DNA of 12,228 nt from Lachnoclostridium sp. UBA6558 (GCA_002434335.1 DJJW01000082.1:13644-25871); one strand, 5' to 3'. Shown: positions 1-6,592, counted from the first letter of the stretch. Numbers and translations: made by a program. The notes: generated by a model not told the origin, from the letters alone.

Positions 1-346
1 AGGAAAACTCCATGAGGTCTATAATGTCGGTGGTCATAACGAGAAGCAGAACTTAGAAATTATTGCACTGATACTTGACACCCTGCAGGAACTGCTGCCG
101 GAAGGTGATGCAAGAAAAGCTCATATAAATGAAGAACTTATTAAATATGTTACAGACAGAAAAGGCCATGACAGACGGTATGCGATTGCACCGGATAAAA
201 TCAGGGATGAGATCGGCTGGGAACCGGAGACAGCCTTTAAGGACGGTATACGCCTTACAATACAGTGGTATCTTGAAAACAGCCAGTGGATGGACAGGGT
301 AACAAGCGGGGAATATCAGGGATATTACCAGGAAATGTACCAATAA
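1..346 (+). CDS. rfbB: dTDP-glucose 4,6-dehydratase, C-terminal part (partial)
   Basis: This is the 3' end of a gene that begins before the window. The reading frame starts at base 2 and runs 114 codons to a TAA stop at 344-346. The visible segment contains HEVYNVGGHNE, then KYVTDRKGHDRRYAIAPDKI, then IGWEPETAF, and ends with a Trp/Tyr-rich tail (QWYLENSQWM...GYYQEMYQ). This order is characteristic of the C-terminal substrate-binding half of RfbB/RmlB, an extended short-chain dehydrogenase. The family enzyme converts dTDP-glucose to dTDP-4-keto-6-deoxyglucose in the cytoplasm, the second step of dTDP-L-rhamnose synthesis for cell-surface polysaccharides. The NAD-binding Rossmann part and the catalytic YxxxK lie upstream and cannot be checked. 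No convincing terminator follows the stop. Other rml genes may lie upstream, outside the window. Confidence 0.9.
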   Translation, partial: GKLHEVYNVGGHNEKQNLEIIALILDTLQELLPEGDARKAHINEELIKYVTDRKGHDRRYAIAPDKIRDEIGWEPETAFKDGIRLTIQWYLENSQWMDRVTSGEYQGYYQEMYQ

Positions 347-412
347 TTTCCTGCTGATGTCAACTTTAAGGCAAAAACATTACAGAATTATTACAAAATA
401 GTAGAGAAAAGC

Positions 413-441
413 TTGCAATCCTAATTTTGGTATGATATAAT
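413..441 (+). promoter_or_regulatory. Sigma-A-type promoter for the SleB-like hydrolase gene
   Basis: A -35 box TTGCAA (413-418) and a perfect -10 box TATAAT (436-441) are separated by 17 bp. Transcription would start near 448, giving an mRNA leader of about 100 nt before the hydrolase start codon at 551. An overlapping alternative -10, TATGAT, lies at 431-436. A second TTGACA occurs at 483-488 but has no good -10 partner at the right distance. Confidence 0.65.
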
Positions 442-550
442 TGTTACATAATTATTAATTGATTATTATAGGACATTAACATTTGACAAAAAAACCTGTA
501 ATAATTGTAAGAAAAAATTATGTGGCTGATGCCAATAACAAGGAGCCTTT

Positions 551-1375
551 ATGAAATTCAGAAAGTTACTATTGTGTATGTTAGCTGGAATATTTTTAGC
601 AGGTTTCGCTAAGATATACACATATGCAGCAGAAGAAGATCAAAATATTGCAACTACAGCAGACACTACAAAAGAAACAGCAGAAGTACCCAGTACAGAA
701 GCTGACACTGATAAAACAGCGGTAACAGAGAATACGGTAACAGAAGATTCCAAGCAGGAAGACACTGTTAAGGATACAGCTACAGAAGCTGCAGATGCTG
801 CTGCAGTAACAGAAGATAAAGAAGCGCAGACAGATAAAACAGCTGAAACAGAGAAGAAAACTACTAAGACCACTGAGAAAGCAGCAGTTAAAAAATCAAC
901 AACAAAAGCTGCCAAAAAGACTACTGCAAAGACTACAACAAAAGTGGCAGCAAAGAAAACTGCAGAGAAGAAAGTAACTGTTAATTACAGCAAAGCAGAT
1001 TTAAGATTACTTTCTGCATTGATTTACTGTGAAGCAGGCGGCGAGGGCTATAACGGAAAACTTGCAGTTGGTATCGTAGTAATGAACAGAGTAAGAGCTT
1101 CAGCTTTTCCTGATTCAGTGAAATCTGTAATATATCAGAAATATCAGTTTGGACCGGTAAGAAACGGTGCCTTAAACAAAGCGTTATCTGAATATGATGC
1201 AGGTAAATTTACCTCTTCAAGAGAGAAGGAATGCGTTAAGGCTGCAAAAGAAGCTTTAAGCGGTGTTAAGAGTATCACAGTAAGCGGTAAATCAAAGAAT
1301 TTCGGAAGTTATTTATTTTTCAGCGGAAGATTAAGCGGTTCTACCTATAAGCTGGGAAATCATCAGTTTAAATAA
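551..1375 (+). CDS. Exported cell-wall hydrolase with SleB-like (Hydrolase_2) domain
   Basis: A 274-residue protein. Residues 1-27 form a signal peptide: basic MKFRK, a hydrophobic core, and probable cleavage near YAA. Residues 28-145 are low-complexity Thr/Ala/Lys/Glu sequence that changes from acidic (about 28-100) to strongly basic (about 101-141, repeated KKTTAK-like stretches); this probably spans or binds the wall. Residues 148-274 match the SleB/CwlJ-type Hydrolase_2 fold: LRLLSALIYCEAGGEG, VGIVVMNRVRASAFPDSV and YQKYQFGPVRNG. E161 in CEAGGEG is the likely catalytic glutamate. Family members are lytic enzymes acting on peptidoglycan, including spore cortex during germination. The short single-domain form without SleB's N-terminal peptidoglycan-binding repeats suggests a vegetative or general wall enzyme. 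AAGGAG at 540-545 precedes the ATG by 5 nt. The gene is monocistronic, bounded by its own promoter and terminator. Confidence 0.85.
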   Translation: MKFRKLLLCMLAGIFLAGFAKIYTYAAEEDQNIATTADTTKETAEVPSTEADTDKTAVTENTVTEDSKQEDTVKDTATEAADAAAVTEDKEAQTDKTAETEKKTTKTTEKAAVKKSTTKAAKKTTAKTTTKVAAKKTAEKKVTVNYSKADLRLLSALIYCEAGGEGYNGKLAVGIVVMNRVRASAFPDSVKSVIYQKYQFGPVRNGALNKALSEYDAGKFTSSREKECVKAAKEALSGVKSITVSGKSKNFGSYLFFSGRLSGSTYKLGNHQFK

Positions 1376-1386
1376 AATTTAAATAT

Positions 1387-1433
1387 AAGCTGTTATAATT
1401 GTCTTTGTAAAGGACATTTATAGCAGCTTTTTT
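1387..1433 (+). terminator. Intrinsic terminator after the SleB-like gene
   Basis: A long stem begins AAGCTGTTATAA (1387-1398) and closes with TTATAGCAGCTT, paired by 1429 with one G-U wobble. An inner stem, TGTC/GACA plus TTT/AAA with a bulged G, extends it. A run of six T (1428-1433) follows, in the transcribed orientation. It starts 12 nt after the stop codon. Confidence 0.85.
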
Positions 1434-1510
1434 GATATCAGGGATATATAATAACTACTTACGGCAAATACATGAAGGATAATTTGTCACAGGGAATAGA
1501 AAGCGATAAA

Positions 1511-1539
1511 TTGACAGGTGAAAGAGTGAATGTTATACT
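1511..1539 (+). promoter_or_regulatory. Promoter of the LacI-family regulator gene
   Basis: TTGACA (1511-1516) and TATACT (1534-1539) are separated by exactly 17 bp, a near-consensus sigma-A promoter. The predicted start site is near 1546, about 28 nt upstream of the regulator's ATG, and falls inside the palindromic operator at 1537-1552. Confidence 0.8.
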
Positions 1540-1556
1540 TAACCGCATAAGTTAAG
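1537..1556 (+). promoter_or_regulatory. Operator-like palindrome over the regulator's start site (probable autoregulation)
   Basis: ACTTAACCGCATAAGT (1537-1552) is a 16-bp site with half-sites ACTTA and TAAGT around a central CG step, the geometry typical of LacI/GalR-family operators. An overlapping inverted repeat CTTAAC-7 nt-GTTAAG extends to 1556. It covers the last bases of the -10 box and the start site, so bound repressor would block transcription. The same core recurs at 2762-2777 in front of malF with 13 of 16 bases identical. Binding by the adjacent regulator is inferred. Confidence 0.6.
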
Positions 1557-1573
1557 ATTCGGGGAGGATATGA

Positions 1574-2485
1574 ATGTCAGAGAAGCGGATTACCATGAAA
1601 GATATAGCAGCAGCTGCTGGAGTTTCCACTGCGACGGTTTCTTATGTGCTGAATTATTCAGAAAAAGAGAGAATCAGCCATGAAACGAGAATGCGTATTT
1701 TTGAAGCGGCCAATAAGTTGAAGTATGTTCCTAACATGACTGCGAAATCTCTGGCAAGTCAAAGAAGTTATTTGGTGGGAATTATAATTAATCTGGGAGG
1801 GCAGGATAAGAAGAGTAAGATCTATCAATATTACGACCTTGCCAGAGAAATACAACGAAGCCTGTATCCAAAGGGGTATGATGTTGTATTAATATCTACC
1901 CAAGAAATGGAAAAAGACTTTACTATAGGGCAGAAACGTTCACTGGATGCGGTATTTATTATGGATATGGAAGAAGAAAGTATGAAGGCAATTGCCTCAC
2001 ACTACTATGTACCTGCTATTTTTATAGAAGGATATATTGAGGACCCCATTTTCTGTAAGATCCTGACTTGTTATGAGAGTGTATTAAAACAGGCGGAAGA
2101 GCAGCTGGGCAGCAGCTTTTATGTTGTTATGGAGGATCATGCCAATAAAAATGTATTACAGACCATAGCAAAAAAAATACCAAGGGAAAATATCTTTGTA
2201 AATCATAATGATGCAAGTCTCATTCAGTTTCTGAAGGAACATCATAACCAAAAGGGGCTTATAATCGGAGAAATACTTGGTATGCAGGTAGAAAACTATG
2301 TCGATAATCGTAATATCTCAGTGGTAGTCAATTCGGATAAAGACATTATGCTGTTACCGGACACAAAGACCATCGTAATCAGTAACAAAGAGAAAGCCCA
2401 AAAAGCAGTGGAAATAATGGACCGGATGCTGCGTCTTGATAATCCTGATGAGGTGGAGCGGATAACTTACATAAGACCTTTGTAA
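1574..2485 (+). CDS. LacI/GalR-family transcriptional regulator, probable maltodextrin operon regulator
   Basis: A 303-residue DNA-binding protein. Residues 5-27 form the LacI helix-turn-helix (MKDIAAAAGVSTATVSYVLN); recognition positions carry Thr, Ala and Tyr. The hinge helix follows (YVPNMTAKSLASQ, about 51-63) with the conserved leucine that intercalates at the central CG of operators. The effector-binding core (from about 66) is divergent and short: family members are usually 330-345 residues, and here the lobes contain few of the usual sugar-binding signatures. The start is supported by GGGGAGG at 1561-1567, 6 nt upstream. The position directly before a maltodextrin operon, with a matching operator at both promoters, suggests control of that operon. 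Whether the inducer is maltose, a maltodextrin or a phosphorylated sugar cannot be seen. Confidence is high for family and moderate for target. Confidence 0.88.
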   Translation: MSEKRITMKDIAAAAGVSTATVSYVLNYSEKERISHETRMRIFEAANKLKYVPNMTAKSLASQRSYLVGIIINLGGQDKKSKIYQYYDLAREIQRSLYPKGYDVVLISTQEMEKDFTIGQKRSLDAVFIMDMEEESMKAIASHYYVPAIFIEGYIEDPIFCKILTCYESVLKQAEEQLGSSFYVVMEDHANKNVLQTIAKKIPRENIFVNHNDASLIQFLKEHHNQKGLIIGEILGMQVENYVDNRNISVVVNSDKDIMLLPDTKTIVISNKEKAQKAVEIMDRMLRLDNPDEVERITYIRPL

Positions 2486-2503
2486 GGTAAAAGTGTTTAT
2501 AAG

Positions 2504-2548
2504 AGAAGAAATCGTGATTTTGAACAAAATACGGTTTCTTCTTTTTTT
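2504..2548 (+). terminator. Intrinsic terminator after the LacI-family gene
   Basis: AGAAGAAATCGT (2504-2515) pairs with ACGGTTTCTTCT (2531-2542), 11 Watson-Crick pairs plus one G-U, with an inner ATTTT/AAAAT extension. Seven T (2542-2548) follow. It separates the regulator transcript from the mal operon promoter. Confidence 0.85.
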
Positions 2549-2632
2549 ATGGTTAAAATACTTTAAGTACTTAACAAAAAACAGATAAGTAAGAAAGCCA
2601 TGAAAAATATTAATCTGCAAAAACAGTACTTT

Positions 2633-2654
2633 ACTTAACAAATATATGTTAAGT
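2633..2654. promoter_or_regulatory. 22-bp palindrome upstream of the mal promoter, probable regulator site
   Basis: ACTTAACA (2633-2640) and TGTTAAGT (2647-2654) are perfect inverted arms around a 6-bp AATATA centre. The half-site ACTTAA matches that of the operator at the regulator's promoter. GTTAAGTG of the right arm (2648-2655) repeats directly 9 bp later (2657-2664). Located 72-93 bp upstream of the -35 box, it could serve an auxiliary LacI-type operator (looping) or an activator. The binding protein is unknown. Confidence 0.45.
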
Positions 2655-2725
2655 GAGTTAAGTGAAAATAATACAAAAATATATTTGTATAATTCGTTGA
2701 AAATATATAAATTGCACAAATACAA

Positions 2726-2754
2726 TTGACTCATTAAGTGGTGGAGTCTATAAT
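2726..2754 (+). promoter_or_regulatory. Promoter of the malF-malG-malE-amylase operon
   Basis: TTGACT (2726-2731) and perfect TATAAT (2749-2754) are spaced by 17 bp. The predicted start site is near 2761, immediately before the operator-like sequence at 2762-2777. A TTAAGT box sits inside the spacer (2734-2739). A promoter this strong implies that repression is the main control. Confidence 0.8.
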
Positions 2755-2761
2755 TACAGTA

Positions 2762-2777
2762 GGTTAAGCGCATAAGT
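2762..2777 (+). promoter_or_regulatory. Operator-like site at the mal operon start site
   Basis: GGTTAAGCGCATAAGT is identical in 13 of 16 positions to the palindrome at 1537-1552 in the regulator promoter, with the CG centre and the CGCATAAGT half intact. It begins at the predicted +1 position, a classic repressor location. The left half-site is less perfect than in the regulator's copy. That the neighbouring LacI-type protein binds it is inferred from the shared sequence. Confidence 0.6.
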
Positions 2778-2894
2778 AATTTATTGTGAATGGCATAAAT
2801 TTATGCAAAATCAGTACGAATAATCAAGATTATATATTCTGAAAAGCAGAAAAAGCAACTGACATAAGAGGAATTTTGGGGAAGCAGGTGTGAT

Positions 2895-4232
2895 GTGAAA
2901 AAATATAAAGCGTTAAGTCTCTCAGCATTGATATGGGGCAGCGGTCAATTTCTGATATGCAGGCAAAAAATAAAAGGACTGTTTTTTTTAATAATGCAGC
3001 TGCTGTTTATAGGAATTGAATTGTTTAGCGGCTATTGGATTCAATATACAGGCGGTCTCATTTCAGATTTTTCAATAAGGCTTCATGGAGGTTTTTTTAC
3101 CAAAGGAATCTGGGGACTTATTACCTTGGGAGTAAAAACCGGAGGGAAATACGGTGATCACTCTACGATGTTATTAATAAGGGGAGTCATTGCTCTGTTT
3201 GTAATTATATTATTTCTGATGCTCTATATCTGGAATTTAAAGGATGCTTATTCCTCCGGTCTGCAAATAGACAGAAGTGGTACATATACAGATACAAAAG
3301 AGGATTTAAAAAGATTTTACAGCAGAAATTTTGCTTATATTGTATTAATACCCATTGGTATAGCATTTTTATTTATTGTAGTAATGCCTATTGTATTTTC
3401 TGTATTGACAGCCTTTTTAAATTACAACAGAGATCACCTGCCACCAGGAAAACTGCTGGATTGGGTGGGTTTAGCCAACTTTAAAAAGTTGTTTACAGTA
3501 CCAATCTGGTCACATACCTTTTTTAAAGTGTTAGTCTGGACGATACTTTGGACCTTTATCGGAACAATGACTACCTATTTCTTTGGAATGCTCCAGGCAC
3601 TGATTCTTAATCATCCAGCCGTACGCTGTAAGAATATCTTTCGGACGATCCTCATTTTACCCTGGGCGATTCCGCAAATGGTATCCCTGCTGGTTTTTAG
3701 AAACCTTTTAAACGGACAGTTTGGACCTGTAAATCAGGCATTGTTAAAGTTGGGATTAATTTCAGAGAATATTCCCTTCTTATCCGATCCGTTCATTGCA
3801 AAGCTTTCCGTAATCCTTGTAAACCTGTGGTTGGGTTTTCCTATCTTTATGGTTATGATGCTTGGCGTATTCGCAAATCTGGATCAGAGTCTCTTTGAAT
3901 CGGCAGCCATAGATGGGGCTAGTAAGTACCAAAGCTTTCTAAAGATTACTCTGCCCCTTGTATTCCAGGCAACTGCAGCGAATCTGATAATGAGCATGGC
4001 TGGGAATTTTAATGCCTTTGGAGCGATTTATTTCCTGACCCAGGGTGGTCCCAACAACCCGGATATGCAATTTGCAGGCAGCACAGATATATTGATTTCC
4101 TGGATATATAAACTGACGCTGAACCAACAGATGTATGATATTGCGGCAGTTATGAGTGTGCTGCTCTTTCTCTTCGTAGGTGCTGTTTCTTTCTGGAATT
4201 TCAGGAGAACCGTATCCTTTAAAGAGCTATAG
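2895..4232 (+). CDS. malF: Maltodextrin ABC transporter permease, MalF/MdxF type
   Basis: A 445-residue inner-membrane permease subunit. An N-terminal segment with membrane spans (about 7-45 and 92-113) and a loop precedes the permease core, as in Gram-positive MalF/MdxF proteins of similar length. The core has further hydrophobic segments starting at about 147 (YIVLIPIGIAFLFIVVMPIVF) and the binding-protein-dependent EAA loop ESAAIDGASKYQSFLKITLP at 335-354, which docks the ATPase. The translated start is a GTG at 2895. The overlapping ATG at 2893 reads ATG TGA and cannot be used, and the ribosome site is weak (AGGTG at 2887-2891). It is the first gene of the operon, so the permeases precede the binding protein, opposite to the common malE-malF-malG order. 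The substrate is inferred from malE and the amylase downstream. Confidence 0.9.
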   Translation: MKKYKALSLSALIWGSGQFLICRQKIKGLFFLIMQLLFIGIELFSGYWIQYTGGLISDFSIRLHGGFFTKGIWGLITLGVKTGGKYGDHSTMLLIRGVIALFVIILFLMLYIWNLKDAYSSGLQIDRSGTYTDTKEDLKRFYSRNFAYIVLIPIGIAFLFIVVMPIVFSVLTAFLNYNRDHLPPGKLLDWVGLANFKKLFTVPIWSHTFFKVLVWTILWTFIGTMTTYFFGMLQALILNHPAVRCKNIFRTILILPWAIPQMVSLLVFRNLLNGQFGPVNQALLKLGLISENIPFLSDPFIAKLSVILVNLWLGFPIFMVMMLGVFANLDQSLFESAAIDGASKYQSFLKITLPLVFQATAANLIMSMAGNFNAFGAIYFLTQGGPNNPDMQFAGSTDILISWIYKLTLNQQMYDIAAVMSVLLFLFVGAVSFWNFRRTVSFKEL

Positions 4233-4240
4233 GAAGGAAT

Positions 4241-4299
4241 GGTTGAAAGAAAATATAAAATATTGAAAGGATGCCACGGAAGATTCTTTCAACCTTTTT
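4241..4299 (+). terminator. Stem-loop with T-run inside the operon, between malF and malG
   Basis: GGTTGAAAGAA (4241-4251) pairs perfectly over 11 bp with TTCTTTCAACC (4284-4294), followed immediately by five T (4295-4299). The loop is long (32 nt) and contains a second TTGAAAG (4263-4269) that can pair with the same CTTTCAA. The shape is that of a weak or conditional terminator, or of an mRNA-processing and stability element, since the downstream genes clearly belong to the same pathway. Calling it a terminator is uncertain. Confidence 0.45.
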
Positions 4300-4310
4300 A
4301 TTTGTGGCAG

Positions 4311-4332
4311 TACCGCAAGCCAGCTTGCGGTA
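4311..4332 (+). repeat. Strong GC-rich hairpin just before malG
   Basis: TACCGCAAGC (4311-4320) and GCTTGCGGTA (4323-4332) are perfect inverted repeats with a 2-nt spacer; the innermost pairs would open to form the loop. No T-run follows. The right arm ends 3 nt before the AAGGGG ribosome site of malG, so the hairpin could protect the downstream mRNA after cleavage or adjust malG translation. Confidence 0.6.
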
Positions 4333-4335
4333 TGC

Positions 4336-4341
4336 AAGGGG
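4336..4341 (+). promoter_or_regulatory. Ribosome binding site that fixes the malG start
   Basis: AAGGGG lies 7 nt upstream of the ATG at 4349. The in-frame ATG at 4271 has no properly spaced site and would add 26 residues translated across the two hairpins, so 4349 is preferred. Confidence 0.75.
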
Positions 4342-4348
4342 TATAAGA

Positions 4349-5170
4349 ATGAAGAAAAAGCTTACTGTATTTTTATTGCATGCCGAACTTATCCTGATGT
4401 CTTTCATCGTCTTGATTCCGGTTATGTGGATTATCCTGTCCTCCTTTCAAAAAGGCAGCGGACCGCCGGTTGCAATAAAACTGAAGGAAATGACACTTGC
4501 CAACTATAACCGGCTGTTTTCAGAAACCAGCTATATTTTATGGTTCTTTAATACCTTTAAAATTGCATTAGCCAATATGGTATTATCCGTACTATTGATT
4601 ATGATAACTGCCTGGATAATGTCCAGGTTCCTGTTCAGAGGCCGAAAGGCAGGGTTAATGGCAATTATGATCTTATCCATGTTTCCTACCTTTTTGTCCA
4701 TGACGGCGATATACACTTTGTTTCTCACTTTGGGATTGGTGGGCAAATCCATCTCCCTGATTATTGTATACGCAGTGGGAGCGATTCCGTACAATACCTG
4801 GCTGGTAAAAGGATACCTGGATGGTGTGCCGAAGGCTATTGATGAGGCGGCTTATATGGATGGCTGCACCAGATTTCAAACCTTTCGAAAGGTTATCCTT
4901 CCCATGTCAAAACCAATCATTACCTATTGCGCCGTATCACAGTTTATGCTGCCATGGATGGATTATATCCTGCCAAATATTCTGTTGTCGGGGGATAGGA
5001 GCAGGACATTGGCAGTAGGACTCTTTGTGCTGATAAACGGAAAAGAGAGCATCAACTTTACGGTATTTGCCTCAGGTGCAGTATTAATAGCAGTCCCTAT
5101 TACGATAATATTTATAATCTTTCAGAAATATCTGGTACAAGGGGTTTCAGCGGGAGCAGACAAAGGCTGA
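4349..5170 (+). CDS. malG: Maltodextrin ABC transporter permease, MalG/MdxG type
   Basis: A 273-residue membrane permease, the usual MalG length (about 275-300). It begins MKKKLTVFLLHAELILMSFIVLIPVMWIILSSF in spirit of the family: a basic start, then a first span followed by a SSFQ turn. Hydrophobic segments follow at about 66-92, 102-125, 133-150, 190-212 and 238-260. The EAA loop IDEAAYMDGCTRFQTFRKVILP spans 164-185. It should form a heterodimer with the upstream MalF product and couple to a shared cytoplasmic ATPase not encoded here. The ATG at 4349 was chosen over the upstream in-frame ATG at 4271 because of the AAGGGG ribosome site. The gene is separated from malF by a 116-bp region with two hairpins and from malE by 79 bp. 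Confidence 0.9.
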   Translation: MKKKLTVFLLHAELILMSFIVLIPVMWIILSSFQKGSGPPVAIKLKEMTLANYNRLFSETSYILWFFNTFKIALANMVLSVLLIMITAWIMSRFLFRGRKAGLMAIMILSMFPTFLSMTAIYTLFLTLGLVGKSISLIIVYAVGAIPYNTWLVKGYLDGVPKAIDEAAYMDGCTRFQTFRKVILPMSKPIITYCAVSQFMLPWMDYILPNILLSGDRSRTLAVGLFVLINGKESINFTVFASGAVLIAVPITIIFIIFQKYLVQGVSAGADKG

Positions 5171-5239
5171 TATTCTGAAAGTTCTATAAAGAGCAAAAAC
5201 CAAGAGAAGCAGATTTTGTGCCGCCTTTGGCGGGAGAAT

Positions 5240-5244
5240 GGAGG
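5240..5244 (+). promoter_or_regulatory. Ribosome binding site that fixes the malE start
   Basis: GGAGG lies 5 nt before the ATG at 5250. It overlaps the in-frame ATG at 5238, which therefore is unlikely to be the start. A small hairpin CCGCC-TTT-GGCGG (5221-5233) lies just upstream with no T-run. Confidence 0.75.
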
Positions 5245-5249
5245 AAATT

Positions 5250-6569
5250 ATGAAATTGAGAAAAACTCTTAGCGTTTTACTGGCAGCAGTAATGATTACG
5301 GGAGTACTAGGTGGCTGCAGCAGGAACATTCCAACGGAACAAGAAGTAAATAAGACGGAAAATCAGGCAGAACCGGAGGATACGGAAGCCCCCAAAGTGG
5401 AGGAAAGCAAAGAAATCACACCGGAAGCAGGCGCAAAGCTGAGCTTTTGGACTTTGTCCGGTTACCTGGAGTATGGTAAAGCTGTAGCTGAATTATTTGA
5501 GCAAAAATATGGTGTAACGGTTGAGGTTCAGGAGAATGGTTTGGATGCCGTTAATAAAATGATGTTAGACGGACCTTCCGGTAATGGTGCGGATATCTTC
5601 ATGGCTGCCCATGATTCCTTTGCAACGGCTAAAGATGCAGGAATTTTGGCAGAACTCAGTGAAACATCATCCGCTGTCATAAAGGATAAAATAAATGAAA
5701 CTGCTGTTAAAACAGTAACCTCAGAAGGTAAAATCTATGGTATCCCGGTTTCAATCGAAACCTATGCCTTACTCTATAATAAAACGCTGGTAACCGGTGA
5801 ACCTGCTTCCACCTTTGAACAGATTAAAGAAGAAGCTTTAGCTTATAATAATGCAGGAGAGAATAAATTCTGGTACCTGACAGTTCCCACAGACGGTTAT
5901 CCGGCATTTCCTTTCCTTAGTCTTTATGGTTTCCAGCTCTTTGGAGCTGATGGTATGGAGGGAGATAATCCGGGATTTGATACGCCTGAATTCCTCAAGG
6001 GGTTGGAAACAATCGCATCTTTAAAAGAGATTATTCCTATTAAAGCAGATGACTTGAAGATGGAAACCATGTCATTGTTAGAGCAGAATTTCAAAGACGG
6101 AAAAACGGCATATTATCCTATCGGACCCTGGCTGATTAAGTCCTTAAAGGAAGAAAATATAGATTTTGGAGTAACAGTACTACCAACCTTAGACGGAAAA
6201 CCCATGAGATCCTTCAGCGCAGTTCAAAATGCTTATGTATCAGCTTATACGAAATATCCCAAAGCAGCAGAATTATTTGCAACCTTTTTGACCAGTGACG
6301 AAGCGGCAGCACTTTTATACAGTAAATCCTATAAAATAACTGCGAACAAAGATATAACAAAAGTAGAAGGCTTAAAGGATGATGAACAGTTAAGAGTATT
6401 TTGTGAAGAATTCACCAAATCTGTTCCCATGCCAAGTACCAAGCGGATATCTTATTACTGGACGATTGCCCAAAGCGTATTAAGTGCCGTATTTGACGGA
6501 ACGCTGACGCCGGAGGAGGGAGCTCAAAAGGCACAGAAGGACTTCGATGCCCTGGTTGCCAGCGAATAA
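5250..6569 (+). CDS. malE: Maltodextrin-binding lipoprotein, MalE/MdxE type
   Basis: A 439-residue extracellular solute-binding lipoprotein. The signal peptide MKLRKTLSVLLAAVMITGV ends in the lipobox LGGC, with the lipidated cysteine at C23. An acidic, disordered spacer (about 25-62) follows, tethering the domain to the membrane. The type-1 binding fold shows family landmarks: LSFWTLSGY at its start, GADIFMAAHDSFATAKDAGILAEL, GKIYGIPVSIETYALLYNK, AYYPIGPWLIKSL, and near the end PMPSTKRISYYW. These match Gram-positive maltose/maltodextrin-binding proteins, whose aromatic residues stack on glucose rings. It delivers substrate to MalF/MalG. Placing malE third in the operon is unusual. The next gene begins 132 bp downstream with no terminator between, so co-transcription with the amylase gene is likely. 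Confidence 0.92.
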   Translation: MKLRKTLSVLLAAVMITGVLGGCSRNIPTEQEVNKTENQAEPEDTEAPKVEESKEITPEAGAKLSFWTLSGYLEYGKAVAELFEQKYGVTVEVQENGLDAVNKMMLDGPSGNGADIFMAAHDSFATAKDAGILAELSETSSAVIKDKINETAVKTVTSEGKIYGIPVSIETYALLYNKTLVTGEPASTFEQIKEEALAYNNAGENKFWYLTVPTDGYPAFPFLSLYGFQLFGADGMEGDNPGFDTPEFLKGLETIASLKEIIPIKADDLKMETMSLLEQNFKDGKTAYYPIGPWLIKSLKEENIDFGVTVLPTLDGKPMRSFSAVQNAYVSAYTKYPKAAELFATFLTSDEAAALLYSKSYKITANKDITKVEGLKDDEQLRVFCEEFTKSVPMPSTKRISYYWTIAQSVLSAVFDGTLTPEEGAQKAQKDFDALVASE

Positions 6570-6592
6570 GCAGAATAGAAAGAATCTGGTTA

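Larger units (their letters stand above)
2486..2894. other. 409-bp control region between the regulator and malF
   Basis: No coding sequence is credible here. The region holds, in order, the regulator's terminator, a 12-bp TTAAGT/ACTTAA palindrome (2563-2574), a 22-bp palindrome (2633-2654) with a further TTAAGT box (2658-2663), the malF promoter with another TTAAGT in its spacer (2734-2739), an operator-like site at +1 (2762-2777), and a 14-bp perfect palindrome (2793-2806) in the transcribed leader. The leader from the predicted start (about 2761) to the GTG start of malF is about 134 nt. Confidence 0.6.

Noticed and set aside
483..511. Second promoter upstream of the SleB-like gene at TTGACA 483-488
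   Set aside because: No acceptable -10 box occurs 16-18 bp downstream.
640..915. Minus-strand open frame of 91 codons rich in Val, Ser and Ala
   Set aside because: It is the reverse of the low-complexity Thr/Ala/Lys/Glu linker of the SleB-like protein; the repetitive codons create an accidental open frame.
2354..2773. Minus-strand open frame of 139 codons across the mal control region
   Set aside because: It crosses the regulator's terminator, palindromes and the mal promoter, and has no ribosome site or family features; it reflects AT-rich sequence.
4271..4348. N-terminal extension of malG from the ATG at 4271
   Set aside because: No properly spaced ribosome site, translation across two hairpins, and the resulting extra 26 residues do not look like a MalG N-terminus; the ATG at 4349 has AAGGGG 7 nt upstream.
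5221..5233. Terminator between malG and malE
   Set aside because: The CCGCC-TTT-GGCGG hairpin is short, has no T-run, and sits directly before the malE ribosome site.
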